From assembly GCF_015291645.1 (NCBI RefSeq), contig NZ_CP030055.1:7068001-7132000 (forward strand): DNA of 64,000 bases. The letters are read 5' to 3'. This document shows positions 1 through 7,486 of this stretch, piece by piece. Numbering within the stretch: the stretch's first letter is position 1; every line of letters begins with the position of its first letter. Position numbers and translations under genes: made by a program. The stretch comes from Bradyrhizobium sp. CCBAU 53340 (GTDB lineage: Bacteria > Pseudomonadota > Alphaproteobacteria > Rhizobiales > Xanthobacteraceae). Under the pieces are notes generated by a model. That model did not search any database. It was not told where the DNA came from and saw only the letters and a list, made by a program, of their open reading frames with translations.

Positions 1-264
1 TACATCAACCCGAACCATATGCAGGCGCTTGCGATCCGAGCTGCGGCACTGGCGCAATTGGGCCGGACTGCCGAAGCAGCCGAGGCGACCTCTGTGCTGA
101 TGAGCAATTACCCGACCTTGAATGTCGACCGTCACTTGCGGAATTTTCACTGGAAGCGGCCAGAAGACATCGCGCATTACCGCGACGGGCTTCTGAAGGC
201 AGGTGTCCCGGCCAGCAAGCTCACCTTGGTCCAGAGCGACGTCAGACGCGCCGCCGAATCCTGA
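1..264 (+). CDS. C-terminal end of a TPR-containing protein (5' end outside window)
   Basis: The frame is open from base 1 and ends at a TGA at 262-264, so only the last 87 residues are seen. The visible part contains a TPR-like helix pair (HMQALAIRAAALAQLGRTAE) followed by a tail with RNFHWKRPEDIAHYRDGLLK. That tail is typical of the C-terminal end of TPR proteins of the adenylate/guanylate cyclase class in Bradyrhizobium, where the cyclase domain is at the N terminus. The cyclase domain itself is not in the window, so the family call is inference from the tail only. Confidence 0.6.
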   Translation, partial: YINPNHMQALAIRAAALAQLGRTAEAAEATSVLMSNYPTLNVDRHLRNFHWKRPEDIAHYRDGLLKAGVPASKLTLVQSDVRRAAES

Positions 265-434
265 GCGCAAGATCCGCCACCATCTCGCCTTCCGGCTTTA
301 TTGACACAACAGTGAATTCAGCCACACTTCGTCACACGCTGAAGTAGTATAGGTTGCTGCTGGTTTGTTAGGACTTTCCGCGCTGTATCGGCGCGTCGGT
401 ATTTCACGATTCGCTGTTTTCAGGATTTTGGGCC

Positions 435-3242
435 ATGAACGACCCCGTCTCGAAGCCCCCCTTCGCCCCCTCAATTCAGGTCTCGCCAAACAATCCCTGC
501 CCGTTTCTGCGCGGCCTCGTCGGCGAAGGTTTTGTCGACGGCGGCACCGTCCCGCTCCGCACGCTGTCGCAGACCATCGCGAATGCAAGCGGCGAGACCG
601 GAGCGAAGAAAGTATCGGCCCGCATCCAGGTCCGCGGCGTCGCACTGATCGCCAACGGCGCCTGTCACATCCTGCAAAGCATCTTCTGGGGCGCGCAGCT
701 CAATCGCTTGCGCGGCGGCCCGCTCGACAAGCTCGGCGCCGGCTCACGCATCCTCGGCGTCGACGGCAAGGTCCATGAGGACGAGATCGCGCGGTTCGCC
801 AGTTTCGGCGCCACCTATGCTGCCCCCGAGGGCGGCAACGAGACCGGGCTCAACGCCTCGCAAATCCAGACCTTCATGAACGACAATCTCAAGCGCGCCG
901 GCAATCAGGCGCGCTGGTACTACCCGATCCTGATGAAGTTCGAATGGCCGGTCCTGCTCAAGATCATGGGCAAGGGTCAGGGTGATGACCGCTATCTCAG
1001 CGTGGCCGAGGTGACGACGTTGTTCAACGAGCGCAAATTCCCTGACAGGATCACCCAGCGGGTCGCCAGCCAGCCGGTCAAACCGCCCTCGCTCATCTTG
1101 CGCGCGGCCGGCGGGCTCGTCGCCGCGCTGCTCGTCCTGGGCATCGTGGCGCTGCGCTTTCCCGATCAATTCCAGCCGATGCTGCCCCATGTCATCGGCC
1201 AGTTCCTGGCCCCGCCGTTGCCGAAGCTTGTCGAACCCAGGGCCGCGTACTGGCTCGAGCAGAACTGGGCGCTCGAGGACCGGCACTGGTTTCATCACGC
1301 CAGCCAGGGCACCGCGACCTTCCCGGTGCCCTATCGCTGGTTCATGGCGCTCGAGCAGCCGCGGCTTCATTTCTTCGCCAAGCCCGGGATGCTGCACGAC
1401 AGCGATCATCTGCAGCGCTTCGGCTTCATCCCGAGCCCGCAGACGATCAACACCGACGACGCCACGCTACGCCGGTTCGGCTATGCCAATGTCTACGACA
1501 AGACCAAGCCGGTGCCGGCGCGACTCTGGGATCCGCCAGTCAACTGGGGCAGGCAGGCTGAAAACGTCGACGGCCTGCCCGTCGGCTTCGCGCGCATGAC
1601 CGGCGTGCCCGATCCTGCGACCGGCCAGGTCGGCGAAGACCGGATCGGCCTGACCTGCGCCGCCTGCCACACCGGCCAGATCCACTACAAGGGCGTCGCC
1701 ATCCGCTTCGACGGCGGCCCGGCGATGACCGACCTCAGGAAGCTCGAGATCACGACCGGCCTGTCGATCGCCTACACGCTGCTCGTGCCGGGCCGCTTCA
1801 CGCGCTTCGCCGATCGGGTGCTCGGTCCCTCCGCCAGCGATGGGGATCGCGATGCACTGAAGCAGAAGCTGAGCGCGATCGGCACGTTCCTGAAAGACTG
1901 GGAAGCAACCTACGACAAGACCATTGCGGGCAAGACGAGGTTCAACGAGAAGACGAAGCAGAACGAGCAGCAGCAGGACACCGAGGAAGGTTACGGCCGC
2001 CTCGACGCGCTCAACCGCATCGGCAACCAGGTCTTCTCCCAGGACATGGCGCTCAGCGGGCTCAGCGGCTTCGAGAAGAATCTGCACGCCAAGGACGCGC
2101 CGGTCAGCTTCCCGCCGATCTGGACGGTGCCCTGGCTCAAATATGCGCAGTATGACGCCTCCATCGAGCAGCCGCTGATCCGCAATGCCGGCGAAGCGCT
2201 GGGCGTGACCGCGCTGCTCAACCTGTCCGACAGCACGCCTGGGGACACGCTGTTCCGCTCGTCGATGGACATCAAGAATCTGAACTGGATCGAGGATCTG
2301 CTGAAGGGGTCGGCGCCCTATCCGAAGAAGCAGCTGTCCGGACTGACGTCGCCGAAATGGCCGTCGGACATCTTCGGCGATGCTGCCTGGAAGATCGATG
2401 ACGACCGCGTCAAACGCGGCCGCAAGCTCTATTCGGAGATCTGCGTCGAATGCCATCTCGGTCCGGTCAACGATCCCGTGTTCGACGCCGAATTTCCGCA
2501 ACAGAGCATCTGGTCCTCCGACCGCTGGGAGACCATCGGCAAGGACAAATTCTTGAATGAGGTGCAGAAAGGCGTCAGGGGCATGGGGACCGACCCCGCT
2601 CAGGCCAGCGTGCTGGCGACGCGCACGGTTCAGGTGCCGGGTTTCCTTAAGCTCGACCCCACGCAGAAGCTCAATGCCTGGTGGAATTGCAATCTGCCTG
2701 AGGTGTCGTCGACCGACATGCCGTACGCGCTCGGCCTGATGGTGCTCGTCGACATCGTCAGCCGCAAGGCGATGGACGATGCCAAGATCGACCCGAAGGT
2801 TCAGGATATCTGGTGGGGCAAGCGCAAAAACTGCCCGAACCCCGGCCCGCAGCCGCCCGACAAGAAGGAGCCGCCGCCCTGGTATCGCGCGCGCCCGCTC
2901 AACGGCGTCTGGGCCACCGCGCCGTACCTGCACAACGGATCGGTGCCGTCGCTCTACTGGATGCTGAGCCCCGCGGCCGATCGCCCCAAATCGTTCTGCA
3001 TGGGTGGCGATCGCGACTTCGATCCGAAGCAGGTCGGCTTCGCGGTCTCCGACGGCGAGAGCTGCAAGACCGGACAGTCGCGCTTCTCGACGCGCGCATC
3101 TGATGGCACCGAACTGTTCGGCAACAGCAATGCCGGCCACTCGTTCGATGGCACGCCGGGTCCCGGCAAGGACGGCACCATCGGCCGCGTGCTCAAGGAG
3201 CAGGAGCGCTACGATCTGATCGAGTATCTGAAGACGCTGTGA
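435..3242 (+). CDS. Membrane-anchored di-haem cytochrome c peroxidase-like protein with an extra N-terminal domain
   Basis: The protein has 935 residues. Two c-type haem motifs are visible: CAACH at residues 408-412 and CVECH at 670-674. This pattern fits the di-haem cytochrome c peroxidase/MauG/rubber-oxygenase superfamily, whose members use peroxide or oxidise substrates in the periplasm. One hydrophobic segment lies near 219-241, preceded by a Lys/Arg-rich stretch, so the first 217 residues probably stay in the cytoplasm while the haem part is periplasmic. The N-terminal domain begins with NPCPFLRGLVGEGFVDGG and ends with YLSVAEVTTLFNERKFPDRI. These stretches loosely recall the proximal-Cys and C-terminal parts of family-2 haem-thiolate peroxidases; that link is a guess. 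Classical bacterial peroxidases are about 330 residues, so this one is almost three times longer. The substrate is unknown. Confidence 0.8.
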   Translation: MNDPVSKPPFAPSIQVSPNNPCPFLRGLVGEGFVDGGTVPLRTLSQTIANASGETGAKKVSARIQVRGVALIANGACHILQSIFWGAQLNRLRGGPLDKLGAGSRILGVDGKVHEDEIARFASFGATYAAPEGGNETGLNASQIQTFMNDNLKRAGNQARWYYPILMKFEWPVLLKIMGKGQGDDRYLSVAEVTTLFNERKFPDRITQRVASQPVKPPSLILRAAGGLVAALLVLGIVALRFPDQFQPMLPHVIGQFLAPPLPKLVEPRAAYWLEQNWALEDRHWFHHASQGTATFPVPYRWFMALEQPRLHFFAKPGMLHDSDHLQRFGFIPSPQTINTDDATLRRFGYANVYDKTKPVPARLWDPPVNWGRQAENVDGLPVGFARMTGVPDPATGQVGEDRIGLTCAACHTGQIHYKGVAIRFDGGPAMTDLRKLEITTGLSIAYTLLVPGRFTRFADRVLGPSASDGDRDALKQKLSAIGTFLKDWEATYDKTIAGKTRFNEKTKQNEQQQDTEEGYGRLDALNRIGNQVFSQDMALSGLSGFEKNLHAKDAPVSFPPIWTVPWLKYAQYDASIEQPLIRNAGEALGVTALLNLSDSTPGDTLFRSSMDIKNLNWIEDLLKGSAPYPKKQLSGLTSPKWPSDIFGDAAWKIDDDRVKRGRKLYSEICVECHLGPVNDPVFDAEFPQQSIWSSDRWETIGKDKFLNEVQKGVRGMGTDPAQASVLATRTVQVPGFLKLDPTQKLNAWWNCNLPEVSSTDMPYALGLMVLVDIVSRKAMDDAKIDPKVQDIWWGKRKNCPNPGPQPPDKKEPPPWYRARPLNGVWATAPYLHNGSVPSLYWMLSPAADRPKSFCMGGDRDFDPKQVGFAVSDGESCKTGQSRFSTRASDGTELFGNSNAGHSFDGTPGPGKDGTIGRVLKEQERYDLIEYLKTL

Positions 3243-3293
3243 GCGGTCTTCACCTCTTCCTGCTTGTGGGGAGAGGTCGGGATGCACCCACAC

Positions 3294-3380
3294 CGTCATT
3301 GCGAGGAGCCCTTGCGACGAAGCAATCCAGGCAGCCTCCGCGGAGACAGTCTGGATTGCTTCGCTGCGCTCGCAATGACG
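3294..3380. repeat. Palindromic intergenic repeat, CGTCATTGCGAG class
   Basis: An imperfect palindrome whose outer ends are CGTCATTGCGAG and CTCGCAATGACG, with inner arms around GAAGCAATCCAG / CTGGATTGCTTCG. Related copies occur in this window at 12233-12292 and 17189-17275. It fills most of the gap between two convergent genes; I see no gene in 3243-3504. Such elements are common non-coding repeats in Bradyrhizobium genomes. Confidence 0.85.
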
Positions 3381-3504
3381 GAGAACGGGGACGGTCCGCC
3401 CGTCCAACTCTCACCACCCCCATCACCCCGCTCCTCTCAGCGCGAGCGAAGCTCGTCGCGCCCGCAAGCGGGGCGAGGGAGCACACCGCCTTCGCGGACC
3501 CCCC

Positions 3505-4452
3505 TCACTTGAACAGCGGCGTGCCCGGCACGAACGCGTCGAAGGCTGCCCAGAACTGGGAGCGGTAGCGGTCCTGCTCCTGCAGGATCTCGTGCTTGGA
3601 GCCGGCGATCACGAGATGCGAGCCGGCGCGCAAGTGATAGGCGAATTCCTCGATGGCCGCGGTCGAGACCACCGTGTCGTTGGACGCCGCCAGCATCAGG
3701 ATCGGCTGGCGGATCTCGGATGGGTAGTTCATGCCCTTGAAGGTGTGCATGGCACGGAAGGCGGTATCGGCCCAGGCGACCGTCGGTGAGGCGAGGCCAA
3801 GCGTCGGGTCCTCCTCCAGGATCGCGGCGTTGCGCGCATAGCGCACGGGATCGCTGGTGAGGGGATTGTTGATGAAGGGCGACAGTCCGGTGATCTGGTC
3901 GCTGCCGCCGGGAACGTACGCGCCGCCCCGCCCCAGCATGCGCATCGTCTTCAACAATGCGCGTACCGGAAACGACGTGGCACGACCGGGCAAGTCGATC
4001 ATCGGCGCGGTCAGCACCATACGATCGAACCAGCGCTTCTGCGCATGCGCCAGCCGCAGCAGCACCGCGCCGCCCATGGAATGCGCCAGCGCGAAGAACG
4101 GCGGCGGACAGTCCGGCAGCACCACCTGCTGCACGAAGGTCTCGACGTCGATCTCGTAGTCGGCGAAGTTGCGCACATAACCCTTGCGCGGATCGCGCAG
4201 GCGGCGCGACGAATGTCCCTGCCCGCGCCAGTCGATCATCGCGACGGCAAAGCCGCGGTCACGCAAATCGCGCACGGTCTCGAAATATTTCTCGATCTGC
4301 TCGCTGCGCCCGGTGAAGACGCAGACGGTGCCCTTGCGGTTCGCCGGCGGCGCCCAGCGCGCGTAACGCAGCTCGACGCCATCGGGTGTCTTGATGGTGC
4401 CGCTGACGACGTCTTCGGGCACGGGGTTGGACGGAATCGAGACCAGCGTCAT
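3505..4452 (-). CDS. Alpha/beta hydrolase, monoacylglycerol lipase/lysophospholipase L2-like
   Basis: The protein has 315 residues from the ATG at 4452. An in-frame TTG at 4485 would add 11 residues but has no ribosome binding site. The nucleophile elbow AHSMGG is clear, with the Ser near residue 125. The oxyanion region around FTGRSEQIEKYFET and the DWRGQGHSSR motif match the Hydrolase_4 (serine aminopeptidase S33 / lysophospholipase) group. The likely role is hydrolysis of an ester bond in a lipid or small ester; no signal peptide is seen, so it should be cytoplasmic. It is convergent with the di-haem gene and divergent from the Hsp20 gene. The substrate cannot be read from sequence. Confidence 0.82.
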   Translation of the reverse strand: MTLVSIPSNPVPEDVVSGTIKTPDGVELRYARWAPPANRKGTVCVFTGRSEQIEKYFETVRDLRDRGFAVAMIDWRGQGHSSRRLRDPRKGYVRNFADYEIDVETFVQQVVLPDCPPPFFALAHSMGGAVLLRLAHAQKRWFDRMVLTAPMIDLPGRATSFPVRALLKTMRMLGRGGAYVPGGSDQITGLSPFINNPLTSDPVRYARNAAILEEDPTLGLASPTVAWADTAFRAMHTFKGMNYPSEIRQPILMLAASNDTVVSTAAIEEFAYHLRAGSHLVIAGSKHEILQEQDRYRSQFWAAFDAFVPGTPLFK

Positions 4453-4554
4453 GAGAGTGCGTAGGCGCCAAGTGCTGTAAATCAAGGGGCGGGAGCGCCG
4501 AAAAGGCGCCGCTACCGCCCTCTTGAACGCCGTCTGGACCCACCCATATCACCT

Positions 4555-4668
4555 CAGTGCAGGCCGCTACCAGTGTTTCGGAACCGGAACATCAGGCTGC
4601 ACACAGAGATGAGCCCGGCCCGATTGGCGGGCGGGTTACCCAACAGTCGCTCAATGGAGGACTTGACC
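4555..4668 (+). promoter_or_regulatory. ROSE-type RNA thermometer in the Hsp20 5' leader
   Basis: The bases just before the start codon read TCGCTCAATGGAGGACTTG. The short TCGCT at 4647-4651 can pair with the GGAGG Shine-Dalgarno sequence at 4656-4660, which is the hallmark of ROSE elements known from Bradyrhizobium small heat shock genes. The upstream leader holds further pairing segments such as GGGCGGGTTACCC. A weak sigma70-like promoter (TTGAAC at 4523, TATCAC about 18 bases later) would give a leader of about 110 bases, a normal ROSE length. Pairing was judged by eye, not folded. Confidence 0.75.
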
Positions 4669-5130
4669 ATGCGTACCTACGATCTCACCCCGTTCTATCG
4701 TTCCACCGTCGGCTTCGACCGCCTCTTCAACCTGCTCGACCAGGCCGGTTCGGATGGCAGCAGCCCCGGTTATCCCCCTTACAATATCGAGCGCACCGGC
4801 GAGAACGCCTACCGCATCACCGTTGCGGTCTCGGGCTTTGCCAAGGATGAGCTCTCCATCGTCGCGAAGGAAAACACGCTGACGATCAAGGGCGAGAAAG
4901 TCGCCAATGAGAACTCGAAATCCGAAGTGCTCTATCGCGGCATCGCGGCCCGCGCCTTCGAGCGCGCCTTCCAGCTTGCCGACTTCGTGCAGGTGAAGGA
5001 CGCCTCGCTCGAGAACGGCCTGCTTCATGTCGACCTCGTACGCGAGATTCCCGAAGCCAAGAAGCCGCGCCAGATCGCGATCAACAGCGGCGCGAAGCCG
5101 CAGGTGATCGAGAGCTCGGTCGCCGCGTAA
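4669..5130 (+). CDS. Small heat shock protein, Hsp20/IbpA family
   Basis: The product has 153 residues and carries the alpha-crystallin domain (about residues 35-130), including NAYRITVAVSGFAKDELSI, ENTLTIKG, and the C-terminal part IPEAKKPRQIAI. It begins MRTYDLTPFYRSTVGFDRLF, the usual start of class A rhizobial sHsps. It should act as an ATP-independent holdase for unfolding proteins. The start at 4669 is fixed by the GGAGG at 4656-4660. An upstream ATG-like extension reads through the ROSE leader and is not credible. A strong terminator follows directly. Confidence 0.93.
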   Translation: MRTYDLTPFYRSTVGFDRLFNLLDQAGSDGSSPGYPPYNIERTGENAYRITVAVSGFAKDELSIVAKENTLTIKGEKVANENSKSEVLYRGIAARAFERAFQLADFVQVKDASLENGLLHVDLVREIPEAKKPRQIAINSGAKPQVIESSVAA

Positions 5131-5158
5131 AGCCGCGCGTCAGCTTCCAAGTTACGAT

Positions 5159-5188
5159 AACGCCCCGGTGCCCCGGGGCGTTTTTTTG
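5159..5188 (+). terminator. Rho-independent terminator after the Hsp20 gene
   Basis: A GC-rich hairpin, AACGCCCCGG-TG-CCCCGGGGCGTT, is followed by a run of seven T. It lies about 30 bases after the Hsp20 stop codon. Confidence 0.88.
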
Positions 5189-5337
5189 CTTGGCGCGGCT
5201 CCCTCCCCAAGCGTCGTCCTAGCGAAAGCCAGGATTGCCCTTTTCGCATCGCATCACAGGCAGGTGAGCAGCGTAACACCCTCGCCTTCCGCTCCGTCCT
5301 TTGGACATCGCTACCCAAAACAAGACGGAGCACGATC

Positions 5338-6108
5338 ATGACTTTCTGGCGCAGCCTTTTCGTCGCCGCGAGCCTGTTGGCGGCCCCCATCAGCCTTGCT
5401 CACGCGCAGACCCCGCAGGCGGTGAAGGCCAAGAATGTCGTGCTGGTGCACGGCGCCTGGGCCGACGGCTCGAGCTGGTCGGAGGTGATCCCGATCCTCC
5501 AGGCCGCCGGCCTCAACGTCACCGCCGTGCAGAATCCGCTGGGCTCGCTCGCTGAATCGGTCGAGGCGACCAAGCGAGTGCTGGCCGAGCAGGATGGTCC
5601 GACCGTGCTGGTTGCGCATTCCTGGGGCGGCACCGTGATCAGCCAGGTCGGCACCGATCCGAAGGTCACCGGCCTCGTCTACATCGCCGCGCGCGCCCCC
5701 GATGCCGCCGAGGATTTCGTCGCACTGTCAAAACAGTTTCCGACGGGACCGGCGCGCGCCGGCATCGTCGAGCACGACGGCTACACCAAGCTTTCCGAAG
5801 ACGCGTTCCTGAAATATTTCGCCAACGGCGTCGCGCCCGAGCGCGCCAGGGAACTCTACGCCGTGCAATGGCCAACGGCGGCCTCGATCTTCGCCGGTCG
5901 CACCACCGAAGCCGCCTGGCACACGAAGCCGAGCTGGTATGCGGTGTCGAAGAACGACGGCACCATCAATCCCGATTTCGAGCGTTTCCTCGCCAAGCGC
6001 ATGAACGCAACCACGATCGAGCTCGACGCCGGCCACCTCTCGCTGGTGTCGCATCCGAAGGAGGTGGCGAATTTGATCCTGGAAGCGGCGGGGTATCCGC
6101 GGAGCTGA
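5338..6108 (+). CDS. Exported alpha/beta hydrolase
   Basis: The 256-residue protein starts with a signal peptide (MTFWRSLFVAASLLAAPISL, cleavage probably after AHA at about 23). It has the oxyanion motif LVHGAWADGSSW, the nucleophile elbow AHSWGG with Ser95, and a terminal catalytic His in AGHLSLVSHP. This pattern fits the Abhydrolase_6 group of small esterases, which includes methyl-ketone, salicylate-ester and pyrethroid hydrolases. It should act in the periplasm on a small ester or amide. It stands alone between two terminators, with no neighbours that reveal a substrate. Confidence 0.82.
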   Translation: MTFWRSLFVAASLLAAPISLAHAQTPQAVKAKNVVLVHGAWADGSSWSEVIPILQAAGLNVTAVQNPLGSLAESVEATKRVLAEQDGPTVLVAHSWGGTVISQVGTDPKVTGLVYIAARAPDAAEDFVALSKQFPTGPARAGIVEHDGYTKLSEDAFLKYFANGVAPERARELYAVQWPTAASIFAGRTTEAAWHTKPSWYAVSKNDGTINPDFERFLAKRMNATTIELDAGHLSLVSHPKEVANLILEAAGYPRS

Positions 6109-6127
6109 GCGGCGATCGCTGAAATGC

Positions 6128-6160
6128 AAAGGCGCCTGGGGGTCTCCAGGCGCCTTTTGT
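6128..6160 (+). terminator. Rho-independent terminator between convergent genes
   Basis: A perfect stem, AGGCGCCTGG / CCAGGCGCCT, with a short loop is followed by TTTGTTTTG. The A-rich left flank allows some use from the opposite strand too, where the next gene converges. Confidence 0.85.
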
Positions 6161-6187
6161 TTTGCTCAACTGTCTCCACAATCACCG

Positions 6188-6217
6188 CTGTCGTCCCCGC
6201 GAAGGCGGGGACGACAG
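6188..6217. repeat. Short palindrome, GTCGTCCCCGCGAAGGCGGGGAC type
   Basis: A near-perfect hairpin, CTGTCGTCCCCGC with a short GAAG loop and GCGGGGACGACAG. It resembles the inner arms of the repeat at 13825-13925 and lies directly after the terminator between two convergent genes. Confidence 0.7.
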
Positions 6218-6256
6218 AGTGCGCGTGGCTGGCACTCTCGCCTCCAACTCGCAGTG

Positions 6257-6994
6257 CTACTCCAGCCCCTGCACGGCCGGCATCTCCTGCGTCGGCAGGA
6301 TCGTGACGGTCGGCTTGGCCTGGCCGACGGTCGACGCGGCATCCGCGGGTTTCGCCTGCACGGCGGCCGTCTGCTGTGTGGGTTGAGCCTGAGGGGCCTG
6401 CTCGGCGGGCTTGGCAGCCGCCACCGGCGTCTCGGCGCGGTGCGGAGCCGCCTTGGGCAGCGGGACGGTGCGGCTGGCGACATGCGGGATTGGGGCCGGC
6501 GGGCGCGGCGGGACGCTGCGGACCATGGTCGGCGGCGGCAGCGCGCTTTGCGGCCGGTAAGGTGCCACCTGCGGCTCCTCATAGGTCGGTGCCATGCCAA
6601 AGGCGTCGGCGGCCGGCATGAAGCGGATGATCCGGCCATCACGGGCATCGATCACGAGCCGGCCGTCGTCGCCGCGCTCGTCGATCACCGCGATGGTGTA
6701 GACGGCGCCGCGCAGGCGCGGGATGCCGAGCGGCGAGAAGCCGTTTTCACGGAGCACCGCGTAGACCTCGGTGGCCGGTAACAGTGCCGGCGCCGGGGCG
6801 CGTTCCTCATAGCCGTAGCCGTAACCATAGCGTGGAGGCGGTGGCGCGGCTTCGGGAGGCCCGTAAGGACCGTCGAGATCCGAGACCGCGATCGTGGCCC
6901 CGCCGGAAATACCGCTCGCCGGACCTTGTGCCTGGGCAGCGGTTGCAGCCAGCGCCACCGTGGCGGCGGCCACACATTCTGTGAAAAACTTCAT
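6257..6994 (-). CDS. Exported protein of unknown function, Pro/Ala-rich tail
   Basis: The 245-residue product has a signal peptide (MKFFTECVAAATVALAATAA, cleavage near AQA). A structured middle part at about 75-130 (TEVYAVLRENGFSPLGIPRL ... LVIDARDGRIIRF) looks like a small PepSY-like fold: helix, strand, then a D-x-x-x-G-R-I-I strand. The C-terminal 110 residues are low-complexity Pro/Ala/Gln. The ATG at 6994 is chosen over a GTG at 7003 because the AGGAG lies 10 bases before the ATG but only one base before the GTG. Function is unknown. Periplasmic location is inferred from the signal peptide. Confidence 0.72.
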   Translation of the reverse strand: MKFFTECVAAATVALAATAAQAQGPASGISGGATIAVSDLDGPYGPPEAAPPPPRYGYGYGYEERAPAPALLPATEVYAVLRENGFSPLGIPRLRGAVYTIAVIDERGDDGRLVIDARDGRIIRFMPAADAFGMAPTYEEPQVAPYRPQSALPPPTMVRSVPPRPPAPIPHVASRTVPLPKAAPHRAETPVAAAKPAEQAPQAQPTQQTAAVQAKPADAASTVGQAKPTVTILPTQEMPAVQGLE

Positions 6995-7486
6995 GGTCGA
7001 CACGCTCCTGTCAGGCCCCTCATGGCCTAGCGCTCTTTCGCTTTTGACGGCGTGGCGCAGGTTCCGAAGGGGCGATCCGAAGCTTCATTCGGGATTTCGG
7101 CGGGGCTTGGGCCGGATCGGGGCGCGTTTGCTTCAAAACCGGGGCCGCGCAACTTTCGGAAAGCGATTGATTGACTTATCGGGAATCGGGACTTCCGCGC
7201 GCTTGTGTGCTAGACAAAAATTTGGCAAGGTGATGGTTAGGACAGGAAGACTGTCTCAATTTTGCTCGCGGTTCCGGCATAGGGATTGCAGCGAAAACCG
7301 GTGCTTTCGAGCACCATAAGGCAACAGGCAAAGCCGTTCTCGGGGACGAAGAGCGCCTTGGCCTGAATTTAAGAAAATGCGGCTCGCTAGCGGACGAGCG
7401 GTGACCCAGAGGCGGGTGCCGCGGAACGCCCAAGGTGCGCCGAAGATGGCGGTGAGACAGCTTGCCGCATGGAGAGGATTGGAACA
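6995..7486. other. Intergenic region between the secreted protein and gltB
   Basis: About 490 bases separate the divergent genes. It should hold promoters for both, but I see no convincing sigma70 or sigma54 pair. The segment TGTGTGCTAGAC at about 7204-7215 could be a -10 region for gltB, without a good -35. No small gene or strong hairpin was recognised. Confidence 0.5.

Noticed and set aside
301..335. TTGACA upstream of the di-haem gene as a sigma70 -35 box
   Set aside because: No credible -10 sequence lies 16-18 bases further on (the match is ACACTT), so it cannot be called a promoter.
1467..3407. A 646-codon open frame opposite the di-haem gene
   Set aside because: Same reason: it is the reverse reading of real coding sequence and runs into an intergenic repeat.
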